64,000 bases of DNA from assembly GCA_945859605.1 (NCBI GenBank), contig OX243812.1:44302509-44366508 (forward strand), given 5' to 3'. Below, in pieces: positions 1 through 11,640 of this stretch (its first letter is position 1; each line of letters starts with the position of its first letter). The DNA comes from Lumbricus rubellus. Lineage: Eukaryota > Annelida > Clitellata > Crassiclitellata > Lumbricidae. The notes beneath the pieces are model-generated. The model did not search any database and had not been told where the DNA came from. It saw nothing but the letters and a program-made list of their open reading frames with translations. The translations under genes and the position numbers were made by a program.

Positions 1-224
1 TACAATTTTCATTGAAATATGAGATGGTCAACCTGGAGCCATTTGTTGAATCGATGTGGGATGACCCAGCAGCATCTGCAATGAACTGTTACTGAATGAT
101 AATTCATGGATTGTAACTCAACTTCTTTGTATTTAATAAAAACTCGTAGTCACCTGCTACTACTCTGTAGTAATAAAACTCCGAATTATAAATAAAAACT
201 TATAATATAGTAAAAATTTGTGCC

Positions 225-340
225 AAAAAGAGCGTGAAATCTGACTTTTGAAAAAATACAGGAAATATATGACACTTTTGCAAAAATACAGGATTTTACA
301 GGACAAGCAAAAAATACAGGACATTACAGGAAATACAACA
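225..340. repeat. Short AAAATACAGG-type direct repeats
   Basis: The unit AAAATACAGG recurs four or five times with variable spacing. This resembles the subterminal repeats of hAT-like elements, but I see no paired terminal inverted repeat or target duplication, so it is probably a fragment. Confidence 0.35.
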
Positions 341-1234
341 CACTACAACCACTGCAACTAAAAAAGTTGAAACGTTGCGACTCATTTCAAAATTATTCAA
401 CTGTTTATCCAAGTAAATCGCCACATACATCGCTTCTACAACTGCATAAATCCATTAACAAAGTTCTACACATTTTGTGTACAACTACATGTTAAAAAGC
501 CCTGGGGCCAAATTTATATCCCTGTCTCAGATGTGTCTTATCTCTTAGTCGCCACTAAATGGCAACTAGCGGTTAAATCGGAATTCATCACCACCTCTTA
601 GACGTCTAAGTCACGACTAACGCTAGGCGGCCTGGGAGGGTTGTCTAAGTCTACTAGTCGCTGTCGTAAGGGCAAACATGACCGGCGGGTCACCTGCGAT
701 TCGTCCAATTCGACGCTGTTTACACCACGAAAGAGTGTTTTAGTGGCACCACATTTATTTCCGCTGCTATGGGACGATGAACTGATTTATGCTTTTCGTT
801 TTCGCCGTCACAAAATGCCTTTAATGTGTGACAAAACGCATTTTAGATCGCGTAATGTACAGCCTGAGACATCTTCCGCGGGTGATGCAATGCCTTTGTT
901 TTTTTCCATATGCGGGCAGCTCATTTAAATATATAGTGTCTATGGGACGGCGGCGGCCTATTAATATATATTGCGCATGCGCGCCAACGATATAACCACG
1001 CTCTAGTTGCCCGACTAAGTAAGTGGTCGTCTAAGTAAGCCGTGTGAATCGCACTTGTCGCAAGTACAAAGATGTGTCATAGCTAGTAATGTCTTAAGGC
1101 TTATACGTTACTTAGCGTACAATATCGTCATGTCATAAATTCCAGCCCTGGAGCTTTGAAAGAAGGGCAATATAAAATCTCAGTTGTAATGTATTGTATA
1201 GTATATCGCTTGATAAAAATATAATTGTTCCTGA
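341..1234. other. No gene or recognisable element
   Basis: A 95-residue open frame near 641-928 has no recognisable motif and is probably chance. Short CTAAGT/GACTAAGT words recur between 590 and 1060 and could be transposon remnants. Confidence 0.4.
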
Positions 1235-1239
1235 AATAA

Positions 1240-1830
1240 AAGCTAATTGCAAATTGGGTAATCCCGAAGACTGGCTGCCCGTACTCCAAACAATATGGCT
1301 CTTAACGATTGCAATAAAAATAGAGCACAGCGACCCATGGCGCAGCTAAATAGCGACGACGTCTATCGACTGCATTCCAACATACAATCCGATAAGTAGT
1401 GTTTTTGTAAGCACGTAAACGGCTGCTTGCCGACATGTAGGCTAAGTAAGTAAGTAATCTATGCAACTAAAGGGTTATATATGAAGGTTAGATATGTATT
1501 GTATGACAGTTGGAAAGTAAATAAACGTGTGCTTTGTAAACGAACCGATCACTTTTGAAGCTATAATTATGTTTCGCCGGGCGCTTATGATACTATCGGC
1601 AAGCAGCCGTTCGGTTTGTGTGTTGGAATGCAGTCGATAGGTGTCGTCGCTAGGTAGCTGCGCCATAGGTCGCTGCGCTCTATTTTTTATTGCAATCATT
1701 GGCAGCCATATTGTTTGGAGTACGGGCAGCCAGTCTTCGGGATTACCGTAAATTGAATACAATACGTATGTTGTTCCGGTGGAATAATTTACAATGCTAA
1801 ATCGATGGATTGCCAAATATTAGCTTTTTA
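1240..1830. repeat. Long imperfect inverted repeat (foldback), arms about 1240-1437 and 1594-1830
   Basis: The block containing GAAGACTGGCTGCCCGTACT near 1267 reappears as its reverse complement near 1735. Inward from there, the words for ATTGCAATAAAAA, ATCGACTGCATTCCAAC and CGGCTGCTTGCCGA are mirrored in order. The spacer is about 155 bases. The right arm carries extra bases near 1745-1800 that the left arm lacks. No clear target duplication was found. The open frame at 1475-1816 is a by-product of this repeat. Confidence 0.75.
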
Positions 1831-1859
1831 AAAACTAATAATTACGTACACTACCACTT

Positions 1860-2281
1860 GCTCACTCTCTTACTTCTTTCTTTTGTGAAAATATTGGGTT
1901 ATTGATCAACGCTCTATTCTGATCGATTCTGGATCGGCCATATTGATTACTCGCTACATATCGGCGACCAAACCGTCGTAAACCTCTACCAGCACTCTTA
2001 AGTTGAAAGCGCAATTAATTTAAATCACTAGCACTGCTATGATAACTCAGCACATGTGTTCACTAACAAGATTCACTTACTTATTCCCAAAACATCCAAA
2101 GGTCTCCGAGTCCACTACTTGCTACGGTACCGAAAGATTAAAACTTCAAAACATTACTTAAATTAACTAATATTTGATTTGAAATTAAGTTTATTCATCT
2201 CAAAATAATCCAAATGAAGAACAAACTTTAACGCTTTTAGCCTTTTACGCAGTTTTTGTTCAATGGAAAATTAACCACGTG
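1860..2281. other. No gene or recognisable element
   Basis: AT-rich sequence with no coding potential, splice-site pair or repeat pairing that I can support. Confidence 0.4.
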
Positions 2282-2289
2282 ACTTCCGG

Positions 2290-3400
2290 CAGTGTTGCCA
2301 CTGAGGTTTCAGAAATAAACCCAGATTTTCTTCTGAAAAACAAAACCAGAAAAACCCAGACTCTTCATTTGGGCGATTTTGGACCCCTTTGTTAAAATTA
2401 GCCTAAGTTGTTTTTTCGCTTGTTCAGATGAGGGTTAGCAAATGAGTCGAATAAAATGTAATTACAACTTTAAAAATGTAAATTGTAGCCTCTGCATCCA
2501 TATCGACAATAGGTTGAATTGAAGTGTCATGTGCGCATGTGCACCGTGCGGGTTGCACGATTGACGCATACGGGCGGATCTTGGGAGATTCAAGGCGGAG
2601 CTATACAAGTTTATGTCCGAAGTTTCTGGCCAAATTTTCTTAATAGGTTTACATCAACACTCCAACGTGATAACCACCGAGAACATTAATTATACTCTGC
2701 AACAACTAAACCACTTCCTAGAGGATTGACCTGACCTAAAAATTTGTTAAAGATGTCAATAAGAAGAGAGGTGACTTAATTGACCTAGGCCTATATTGAG
2801 ATGTAAAAATGGCTTATTTCTGCTCAGAGCTATTCTTCTGCGTCACCAGGTTGTAAACTGTTTGTGAATTGACAAAGTCAGATCTTGACTGTGGAGCTTA
2901 AAATTAAAATTAGTGAATGAAAAATTATGTATTACAACCATTTTACATTGAATTTTCCCGAATATTCATGTGTTGTAAATGCAAATAGATAAGCTACTTC
3001 GCCCCCTTTCTGCCACTTCGCTGCGTCCTCTTAGGTCCTCTGATCGGCTTGACCTTTTTGTCCCGCGAGTCAGGACCGCCATGGCGCAATCCAGATCATT
3101 TGCCTGCATTGGTCCCTCCCTATGGAATGGGCTTCCCCCATCAGTTCGCTCTGCCATCCTCCCTGGTAGTGTATCCTCATCTTTCTCTCGTCTAAAAACT
3201 TGCCTTTTTTCTCGGAGATGAACGCACTGGGAGCGCTTCTGAAAGGCTCTTGCTGCAAGAAGCGCTTTATAAATTGTCACATAAGATAAAAAATAGTCGA
3301 CTCACCAAAATAAACCCAGATCTTGCCAAAAAAAACCAGAAACCCAGACGAAGGTCAAAAACCCAGCTCTAGTGGGAAAAACCCAGCTGTGGCATCACTG
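2290..3400. mobile_element. hAT-like non-autonomous element, 1.1 kb, with nested CR1/L2 tail
   Basis: The left tip reads CAGTGTTGCCACTGAGG and the right tip, reverse complemented, reads CAGTGATGCCACAGCTGG. The flanks are ACTTCCGG (2282-2289) and ACATCCGG (3401-3408), an 8-bp duplication with one difference. Words such as AAACCCAGA recur near both ends. An 8-bp duplication with CAGTG tips is typical of hAT elements. No transposase is seen. A fragment with the same left tip lies at 22304-22433. Confidence 0.75.
2950..3290 (+). mobile_element. CR1/L2-type LINE, 3' end fragment
   Basis: Translation of 2979-3219 gives the C-terminal end of a CR1/L2-type ORF2, with LRSSDRLDLFVPR followed by SLWNGLPPSVR, as in the longer copy at 48.1-50.8 kb. 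It is followed by the family's 3' signature, a GGGAGCGCTTCTGA block and GCGCTTTATAAAT. It is 5' truncated and lies inside the 2290-3400 element. Confidence 0.8.
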
Positions 3401-3503
3401 ACATCCGGAACCAGCGAGATGATAATAATTATTATAATATCGTTGGGGGAAAATTCGCGCGATTTTCTCCATTTAGCGAAATACAAAACTTCATGTAATG
3501 TCA

Positions 3504-3587
3504 ATTCATTCATTCATTCATTCATTCATTCATTCATTCATTCATTCATTCATTCATTCATTCGTTCATTCATTCATTCATTCATTC
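3504..3587. repeat. (ATTC)n microsatellite, LINE 3' tail
   Basis: About 21 ATTC units with one interruption (TTCG). It lies next to the 3' end of the minus-strand LINE at 3588 onward, where CR1/L2-type elements carry short tandem tails. The HSFIHSF-type open frames here are translations of the microsatellite. Confidence 0.9.
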
Positions 3588-4077
3588 GGACATTTATGTA
3601 GCGCTCCTTCAAGTAAAAAAAGCTACTCAGAGGCGCTCCCGACTCCAGCTTGCCCCAAAAGAACAGTTTTAAGTTTAGTAAGGAACGATCCTGGTAGAGT
3701 CCCAGGGTGTAGGCGCAGCTCAAAAGGAAGGTGCGCGCTATTCCAGACCACCGGACCAACCACAGAAAAGGCTCTATTCTTCATGGTAGCAGAATCAGGG
3801 TGAGAATTGCCGGGGGGGTTGGGGGGGTTCAACCCCCCCAGTCTTTCTTAGAGCCCCATGTTAAAGTATGTTTTTCATACTCCAATTTCAAGTTTATCAT
3901 AGGCCAACCCCCCCCCCCCCCCCAGTTATTTTTCCACAATTCTCATACTGAGCAGAATACGAGCAAAATGAACCAAGAGGACTCCCTTATCAGCAGAGCG
4001 TAGCTGACGACGTCCTTTGATACCCAATGCAAGGCTGCATAGCTCTCGGAGGCAAATTGGGGCGAGACCCTGACAAC
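3588..4077 (-). mobile_element. CR1/L2-type LINE, 3' part of a split copy
   Basis: On the minus strand the sequence encodes the ORF2 C-terminus (about 4111 down to 3620), with motifs CLRELCSLA and VVWNSAHLPFELRLHPG and the 3' block AGCGCTACATAAATG. The rest of the copy lies at 11007-11640, beyond the 6.9-kb insertion. The insertion duplicated CTGACAAC at 4070-4077 and 11007-11014. The copy also carries the 155-bp element at 3796-3950. Confidence 0.85.
3796..3950. mobile_element. hAT-like MITE, 155 bp
   Basis: The tips are CAGGGTGAGAATTG and, reverse complemented, CAGTATGAGAATTG. A perfect 8-bp duplication AGCAGAAT lies at 3788-3795 and 3951-3958. The interior has long G and C runs. It interrupts the minus-strand LINE. 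Confidence 0.9.
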
Positions 4078-4406
4078 CATGGGCGTCCGCAGGGGGCGCA
4101 AGGGGGCGCATGTGCCCCCTGGATTATGCGCGTATTTGCAGAGAAATGCAAAAATGTAAAAATACGATAGCCTACGCTCTACAAGTTGGACTAGGCTGCT
4201 TTGCTTAGGTGCAGCACATTTTCGAAAATTCAGCATATAGGTCATCTTGGTGATACAGAAATTCATATTGCCTACCCCGATACGGGAAATGAATTCACTC
4301 GTACATGTCCGCTAATGGCGAAGTAATAGGCATTATATTTCATTTTAGCCGACCGATACGAGATAACAGAGATGGTCTAAAGAACCGCCAATAGGCCTAG
4401 TGAGGA

Positions 4407-4412
4407 ATATAT

Positions 4413-4450
<38 letters not shown>
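4407..4450. repeat. (TA)n microsatellite
   Basis: Simple TA repeat abutting the 5' truncation point of the LINE that follows. Confidence 0.9.
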
Positions 4451-5340
4451 GACCTGGAAAGTTCATATTAATAAAATTGCAGCTAAAATTGCTAAAAATA
4501 TTGGTATTATTTCCCGCGTTGCTTATATCTTGCCAAAGACAATTAGAATGAATTTATATTATACCCTTGTCTACCCCTACCTCACATATTTGCAACCTTG
4601 TTTGGGCATCGACATACGAATCCAGGCTTCATAAACTTGTAATCTTACAGAAGAGGGCTGTTCGTATAATTGCGGGTATTCGTAAACGGGAACACACTGG
4701 CCCTTCCTTTAATGAACTCCATCTCCTGAAAATTGACCAGATAAAGGATCTCCAAATTTGCGAGTTCTTTTTTCGACTCGAACACGGTCTCCTTCCTTCG
4801 GTATTCCAAGGTTACCTCCCTCACGCCTCTGACATCCAATCGCATTTCACTAGGAATTCATCTGCTTTTCACCCTGTCAAAGCTCAATCTAATACTAGGC
4901 GTTTTACTATTAAATCTTATGGCACTAAAGTATGGAACACAATACCAATTAACATCCGTCAATCGAGTAGTCTGCAGGTATTTAAAAAGAAACTTCGTGT
5001 TCTTCTACTCTCCTCCACTAAAGCTACTTGAAGTGCACATGACCATGTGTAGTTAAGATTTTAATTAAGTACTTAGTTAAGTTTGTTTCTCTACATGCTC
5101 TTGACAATATAAGCTTTTCTGCAATCTGTCATCACCTAATTTGTTTTAGTCTCTTTCTTTTCAGCTATCTTGATCAATTTTTCTTGGGACTTTTTTACTT
5201 GGGTGACCCTTCCCAGCGGGATGTCCATCCCTTTTGGGCCCCCCTTTGTAGCCAATGCATGCATGTTTTGTACTTTTATTGTTTTCTTGTTTTCTGGTTG
5301 CAATAAAGTGAATTGTATTGTATTGTATTGTATTATTGTA
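4449..5340 (+). mobile_element. Non-LTR retrotransposon, C-terminal ORF2 fragment with (TATTG)n tail
   Basis: The translation WKVHINKIAAKIAKNIGI, then LQKRAVRIIAGI, then YGTKVWNTIPINIRQS is the post-RT C-terminal part of a jockey/CR1-group ORF2, a different lineage from the GCGCTATATAAATG family. A frameshift near 4600 splits it into two frames. The 3' end near 5310 carries a TATTG tail. The minus-strand copy at 58797-59434 belongs to the same group. Confidence 0.75.
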
Positions 5341-5351
5341 TATATATACAC

Positions 5352-5383
<32 letters not shown>

Positions 5384-5384
5384 G
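5308..5384. repeat. (GTATT)n then (TA)n microsatellite
   Basis: Five-base units followed by TA repeats, forming the LINE 3' tail. Confidence 0.85.
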
Positions 5385-5419
5385 CATTTGCATAGGGCTT
5401 AAATATACGTAAAGCATAT

Positions 5420-5984
5420 TTGACACTCAGTCTGGCTGACGTTGGCTAGATATTAAGAGCGATCATCATCATCAACATCCTTAGGCTCAATGCCCGTAGG
5501 AGTCCGAAACCACTCTCTGTCTGAGTCTGTCTCGCATCATGCTTCCCAGCTTCAACCGGTCCGGTCAGCAGGTCTGCTCCATACCATTAACATCTTGGAG
5601 CAGCTAGACCACCCTGTCCGATTGAAGAGAATATTGGGAGAGAGGCACGAAGGACAACCTGGGACAATGCCCGTATGTGTCCCATGTACGCTCTCTCCCC
5701 GACTCTCTCCATCAGTCTGTCCTGACCGGCCTGTGCATGTATGCTTCACATCATGACACCTTGAAGCATCTGGGTCGCTCTGTCACTTGTGTCGTGGTTT
5801 TTGCGGATTTCAATCGTCTTGGTATTTTTCTGCCAGTGTATCGCCACCCATCTGGCATACCTTCCTCCTTTGTCCGGGCTTGGGACCGGCACAGGGACGT
5901 TGTTGGTTCCCTGTGGCGGAGGATGGATGCAGTTTAACGTCGTACCCAGGACAAATTTAAAAAATAAGAGCGATAGTCTCCAAT
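5420..5984. other. Unassigned sequence upstream of a LINE
   Basis: Several overlapping short open frames on both strands without recognisable motifs. It may be the divergent 5' part of the LINE that follows, but no EN motif is visible. Confidence 0.3.
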
Positions 5985-7512
5985 CCCTTCCTTACTCTTC
6001 TATGCAACAGTTCGATCCGTGAGACGTGCCTACCCGCCTCGCAGAAACGTTCTGTTATCCTCCCCGTTCTGAAGCGCGATGGTCTCGATCAAAGCGATCC
6101 TGCTAACTATCGCCCTATTGCAAATGTTACCTTTTTATCTAAATTACTCGAACGCATTATTGCCAATCAGCTAATTACCTATTTGGATGCAAATGATTTG
6201 ATTCCGTCGCAGCAGTCGGGTTTCCGTCGGAATCATTCCACGGAGACTCTACTGCTTCGACTTTTGTCAGACTTCTATGGGGCAGTTGACCGGGGTCAAG
6301 TCACTCTCCTTGCTCTTTTTGATGTAAGCTCTGCCTTCGACTCTGTGGACCACTCAATTCTCTTGCAGCGCCTCTCCACTTCTTTCGGCTTAGTGGACCA
6401 GCCTCTTGACTGGCTCACATCCTTCTTAACTGACCGCTCTAACTGTGTAGTTCTTGGGTCGTCCAGGTCTGCTTGGGTCCCTGCCCCTCTCGGGGTGCCC
6501 CAGGGTTCCGTTTTGGGTCCGCTGCTCTATCTTCTCTATGCTGCTGATATCTGCTCCTTACTGACATCTCAGGGCCTTCTGCACCAGCTATTTGCCGATG
6601 ATGTGCAATCCATACCTATTCGGTTGATGCGGTGGCCGCTGTCAGCCAGATGTGTGTGAAAATGGATGCCTCTCTCTTTGGATGGCCTCCAATCGGCTAC
6701 TCTTAAACCCCTCCAAAACGCAATTTATTTGGTTGGGTGGCCGTAGACAACTCCAGGGTATTGACCTTTCCCAACTTGCTCTGCTCTTTCCTCATATCAC
6801 CTTTCCCCTCACAGTTCGTGATCTGGGTCTCACCCTCGATTCTGAACTTACTCTGTCCCAGCATGTGAACTTGGTTGCGAGGAGTGCCTATTACCAGCTT
6901 CGTCAGCTCCGGGTGGTCTCCCGTTCTCTCTCTCACGATGCGGTCGTCGTCCTTGTCCACGCCTTTGTTACAAGTCGAATCGACAACTGTTGTTCCTTAC
7001 TTGTTGGTCTTCCCCTTGGGGTCCTGGGGCGACTTGATCGCGTCTTGCGCTCAGCTGCTCGCCTTATTGGGCGGCTTCCTAAATTTGCGCCTGTCTCTGC
7101 CTATATGCGTGATGTGCTGCACTGGCTGCCTGTGTCCCAGCGGATCTCATACCGCGTTGCTGCTGTGGTCTCTCGCTGTGTCCTTGGCTGTGCTCCGTCA
7201 TACTTGCGTGATCTGTGCTGTCCACTGTCCAGTCTCTGACGTTGCAGCGCGTCGTGTACTTCGCTCTTCGTCTAAAGGTGAGCTTCTGGTCCCGCGGGCT
7301 CGCTTGGCTATTAAGCAGCGCCGTGCTTTCTCGGTCGTGGGGCCTACTGTCTGGAACGACCTCCCGGTTACGCTTCGCTCACTACTTGTGGTCCATCCGG
7401 CTGCGTTCTACAAGTCCCTCAAGTCTTTTTTCTTTGTTCGTGGTTGGGCTGGGAGCGCCTCTGAGTAGTTTCTTGAAGGGGCGCTATATAAATGCTCTGA
7501 ATGAATGAATGA
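5985..7512 (+). mobile_element. CR1/L2-type LINE with degenerate reverse transcriptase ORF2
   Basis: The RT domain is recognisable in frame-shifted pieces: QSGFRRNHSTETLLLRLL, then DVSSAFDSVDHSILL (motif A), VPQGSVLGPLL (motif B), LFADDVQSI (catalytic FADD, near 6592) and a C-terminus with LHWLPVSQRISYRV. Frameshifts near 6650 and 7230 break the frame, so the copy is dead. It ends with the 3' signature GGGAGCGCCTCTGAGTAG, GCGCTATATAAATG and an AATG tail at about 7500-7512. It lies inside the 4078-11006 element. Confidence 0.85.
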
Positions 7513-7936
7513 ATTAATTAATCAGCTCCTTCCCTTAGATACCAGCTGGCATATGCTCTGCCACACCTTCTAAACATACACCGTTAAATGAAAGAAGCAT
7601 GCTAATCCATATTTATCGGAGTTGTCACAAGGTTCATTAAAACTGTAAATTCATCTACAACACGTTGTGAGTCAGTCGGACAATAATATATAGGCCTACA
7701 GGGACGGAGGAGACGAAATAGCCTATAGGAAACTTTTGTATGAACTACATGTGAGGGTCGACTGCATCGAGGGTCGAAGAAACTTGATAGCCCTATGAAC
7801 GGAAAAGATAGTCGTTTGTTTTTCGATCGGACAGGCGTTCTGTTGTCGGCCAGACTTTAAGGACGAAAAAGTTTCTGTTGCATTCAAACCTGCTTTCTTT
7901 CGTGATAATATTATTATCTATGCTCTGTACTAGTCT
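7513..7936. other. No gene seen
   Basis: Spacer between the LINE tail and the RTE copy. No supported feature. Confidence 0.4.
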
Positions 7937-8187
7937 GTCTTCTTCTTCTTTGGTTCTCTGCCGTCAGGCAGGTTCATACATAGGCGTACGGGAGGTTTCA
8001 GAAGTGGGGGGGGGCAAAGATTGAACTTCTGCCCGAAAAATTTATCCGGCCAAAAAGTTGGTCGTCCGCGACTATTTTTGCCCGAAAAACCAGACTTGCC
8101 CGAAACTTGACGACCTTTTTTTTTTTTTTTATTTAGTCGTCCGCGATTTTTTTGCCCGAAAAACCAGATTTGCCTGAAACTTGACGA

Positions 8188-8221
<34 letters not shown>

Positions 8222-10190
8222 TCGTCCGCGACTTTTTGCCCGAAAAAAACCAAACTTGCCCGAATTTGGGGGGCAATTGCCCCCCTGCACCCCCGCCTCG
8301 TACGCCTATGGGTTCATATGTCCAATGACGCCACGCATATCTGTTCTGTGCATCCATCTTTAGCCCTCTGTAACCGTCCTTTGTCATCATCCAGTCCAGT
8401 AGCATTGTTCTTGGTCTTCCTCTTGTCTTTTTCCCCTCCATTCTTCCTTCGATGATATCTCGTACTATGGTGTCACTCCTCATGATGTGGCCAATCCAGT
8501 TTCTCTGTCGCCTCCGTATTGTCTCCAGCATTGACCTTTCCTCTCCCATCATCTGCAGTATTTCTTCGTTCGTTTTGTGCTCCCTCCAGCTGACACGCTT
8601 CATTCTCCGCCAAATCCACATTTCGAAAGCCTCCAATCTTCTTATGTCATCCTTTCTCATTGTCCATGTTTCTGACCCATACAGTACCACACTCCACACC
8701 AGCGTCTTGACCATTCTCTTCTTTAGATTCATATTTAGTTTTCCTCTGAGGAGTTCCCCTCTTTTGTTGAATGCGTCTTTTCCCATGGCTATTCGTCTTT
8801 TTATTTCTACATGGCATCTTGCATCATCTGTGATCATACTTCCTAGGTAACAGAATTTCTCCACGTGCTCTATTTCCTCTCCGTTTAATGTGATCTTAAT
8901 AATTGCTTTCTTTCCTCCTTTGCTTATCCTCATAGCCTTTGTCTTCTTGATGTTTATTTTCATGTCGTATTCTGTCGATATCATGTTCAATCGATCCATC
9001 ATTCTTTGTAATCCTTCTTGAGTGCCTGCCAACATTGCCTGATCGTCCGCAAACCTCAGCGCTTTTATCAGTCTTCCTCCTACCTTTATCCCCTCATTCA
9101 CTTCTTCCAGTGTTTCTCTTACAATTTCTTCTATATAGATATTAAACAGTATTGGGGATAGTGGGCATCCTTGCCTCACACCTCTTCCTATCTTTCCTGG
9201 TTCCGAGTATTCTCCATCAATTCTAATTTTCACCTTCTGTCCCATATATAGATTACCTATCAATCGCCTTTCCTGCCATTCCACGCCAATTCGTCTTAGC
9301 GCACTCATCAGCTTCTTCCAATCGACCCTGTCAAACGCTTTTTCATGGTCAACGTAGCATAATTATGTATATATCCTGTCCATGCTGGATGCTTCTTTCT
9401 GTTAGAATTCTCAGTGGTGCAATCGCGTCTCTTGTTCCTCTTCCCTTTCTGAAGCCAAATTGATCCTCTCCAATGATTTTATCATTTTCTGCTTTTGTCT
9501 GCAGTCTTTTCGTGATCACTCTTAGTAGAATCTTTGATGCGTGGGTAAGGAGACTTATAGTGCGGTGGTCCTCGCATGTTGTTGCGTTTGGCTTTTTCTT
9601 GATTGGAATCATCATCGTTTGCATGAAATCTTCCGGCCACTCTCCAGTATTGTAGATGTCCTGGCACAGCCGCACCAGTTCCCCCATTACCTTCTCTCCT
9701 AGGTTCCTCAGTATGATGACAGTATCTCAATTGGGATGTTACCTATTCCCTCTGCCTTGTTGTTTTTCATATCACTGATTGCAGCCATGATCTCCTCTTT
9801 GAGCACCTCCAGTCCTCTGTCATTTCCATTCTGTGCCTGTGCCTGTTCCTCCTTTTCGTTCACTAGGCTACTGTTTCCCATGTATAACTCTTCCACGTAT
9901 TCCTTCCATCGACTCCTTATCTCGTCTGGGTCCTCCAGTAGTTTGCCATCTTTGTTCTTGATTGCATTTCCTCTATCCATATTCGGCTTCTTGCCCAATG
10001 ACTTGATCCTGCTGTAAACTAGGTCGTGTCGTCCTTTTCCTGAAGCATTTCCATCTCCCTGCATCTCTCCTCCCACCATTCCTATTTTGCTTTATCCGTT
10101 GTTCTCCTTAATTGGTTGTTCAGTCTTTTGTAGGCTATTCTTTCTTTGCCTCTTCGGTACTCTGATGCTTCCATTTTCTAGTCTGTAGCC
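7937..10190 (-). mobile_element. RTE-type LINE, 5'-truncated, endonuclease lost
   Basis: On the minus strand, three frames (10079-9708, 9687-9349, 9308-8340) encode consecutive parts of a non-LTR RT. They run from the pre-RT linker through [20 protein letters not shown] (motif B) and [12 protein letters not shown] (catalytic FADD). Next come [12 protein letters not shown] and a C-terminus with [12 protein letters not shown]. The near-intact copy at 28.1-31.0 kb is a close homologue. Frameshifts near 9340 and 9700 inactivate it, and its 5' end is truncated near 10190. The 3' end at 7937-7978 is separated from the rest by the 332-bp insertion at 7979-8310. Confidence 0.9.
7979..8310. mobile_element. 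Non-autonomous DNA element, 332 bp, CATAGGCGTACG termini
   Basis: The tips are CATAGGCGTACGGGAGG and, reverse complemented, CATAGGCGTACGAGGCGG. A perfect 8-bp duplication GGTTCATA lies at 7971-7978 and 8311-8318. The interior is about 2.7 tandem copies of a roughly 100-bp unit containing GTCGTCCGCGA, TTGCCCGAAAAA and a poly-T run. It sits in the 3' end of the RTE copy. Confidence 0.9.
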
Positions 10191-10960
10191 TCTGTTAAAT
10201 CTGAGCGCTTAAACAAGTCTTCGTAGCCTAGTCGTTAAACGTGTGTCGTTTTACTGTCCACGATCGAAACCCATTACTTGTAGCCTACCGCCTTCGACTG
10301 GGAAGGTACATTGATTGATTGAGTGATTGATTGACTGATTGATTGACTGATGTAGGCTTACTCGTATCAGGCCTAGTCCTACTTTGAGGGAGGGACGTAG
10401 CCTAGAGGAAGGGAATCTTTGCGCAAACGCTTTATTCAAGTTGCAAGTTCGTTTTAGTAGGCCTACAATATTATAAAATAAATAATAACAGATGCTTCTT
10501 TAATATTAGAAAAAAATAAAGTAGCCTAATAGGCCCTGCATATATCTAGCTTTTTCACTGATTGTGGTTTGTCACTTGAATGTTTCTGATGCAATATAGG
10601 CCTAATAATATAAAAAAAAGATATAGCCTAGGCCCTACGTAAAGAGCTCAATAAGTTATAGGCCTGTTCTGAAATTGATAGGGCCTATAAGGCTATTAGA
10701 CCGCCTAGCTGTTGTTAACTGCACATTCGTAGTAATTGACTAAACACCGGCAAAATTATATTACACTATGTAGACTGTTCGGCGAATTTAGGCTTATAGG
10801 TCGATTGGCTGAATTGGAATGAACATACCTATCGATCAATCAGTCAAATTCTCTATAATTGTAAAATTTGTACTTTGTAGCTAACCGATGGCCTGCAAAA
10901 ATAAGTAGCAAGAAATTAATATCGCAGTCGAAATTGAATTCCATAAAAACATAAGACTTT
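10191..10960. other. No gene; TTGATTGA-type simple repeat
   Basis: A short TGATTGAT-like repeat at about 10310-10350 sits in AT-rich sequence rich in AGGCCTA words. I see no other supportable feature. Confidence 0.4.
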
Positions 10961-11006
10961 GTTTAAAGTTTGCGCCCCCCTAAAAAAATTTCAGCGGACG
11001 CCCATG

Positions 11007-11640
11007 CTGACAACACCGCCATACCAATGCAGACACCCTGAACTCAATGCGCTGGCGAATAGGGAGCCAGTGAAATACCTCAAGCATGTAGTTTGAGACA
11101 TGACCACATTTAGAGATTTTCCCAATTAGGCACGCAGCAGAACGCAACACCCGGTCAAGACAAGTCAATTTGCTGGATGGGAGGCCAATGTAGAGCGAAG
11201 AGCAATAGTCAATGCGAGATGTAACAAAGGAATGCACTAGACTAGAGTAAAAGTAGCAGCGCAGATGTAAGAGAATAAGAGAACGAATGACAGTGCGAAG
11301 CTGGCGCAGCTGATAATAGCAGTCTCGTGCAAGACGGTGAAGTTGAGGAGCAAAAGTGAGTTCTTGGTCAAGTTGGGCACCAATTAAGGTCATGAACCGT
11401 GGTTGCAAAGGTAAAGCCAGGAAATTCAGTTGCAAGAGAAAAGAGATAAAGCTTGGCAAGCTGCTGCCGTGTGCCCAACCAAATAAATTTTGTCTTAGAA
11501 GAGTTTAAGCGTAGTCTATTGGATGACATTCATGATTCAGCAGGTGTGTGCCCCATCCATTGCAAGACGTTGTCCATGTTGTAGAGTTGAACATTGTTCG
11601 CATAGAAACCATTAGCGACCTAGATAATTATGTCAGCCCA
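11007..11640 (-). mobile_element. CR1/L2-type LINE, 5' part of the split copy (YANN catalytic box)
   Basis: The minus strand encodes LSLLHLRCYFYSSLVHSF, then CLDRVLRSAACLIGKISK and LEVFHWLPIRQRIEFRV. This continues into the C-terminus found at 3588-4077. Upstream, at 11585-11610, the normal YADD catalytic tetrad reads YANN, consistent with decay. The boundary with 4077 is the duplicated CTGACAAC. Confidence 0.85.

Larger units (their letters stand above)
4078..11006. mobile_element. 6.9-kb composite element with CATGGGCGTCCGC termini
   Basis: The left tip is CATGGGCGTCCGCAGGGGGC and the reverse-complemented right tip is CATGGGCGTCCGCTG. A perfect duplication CTGACAAC lies at 4070-4077 and 11007-11014, and a LINE reading frame resumes across it. 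A 297-bp relative is at 54748-55044; the two share the tips and the subterminal word TTTAAAAGTTTGCGCC or a close variant. The interior holds several nested elements, so the size is mostly later insertion. No transposase was identified. The 8-bp duplication suggests hAT or a related superfamily. Confidence 0.85.

Noticed and set aside
3323..3803. HSFIHSF repeat peptide
   Set aside because: Translation of the (ATTC)n LINE tail.
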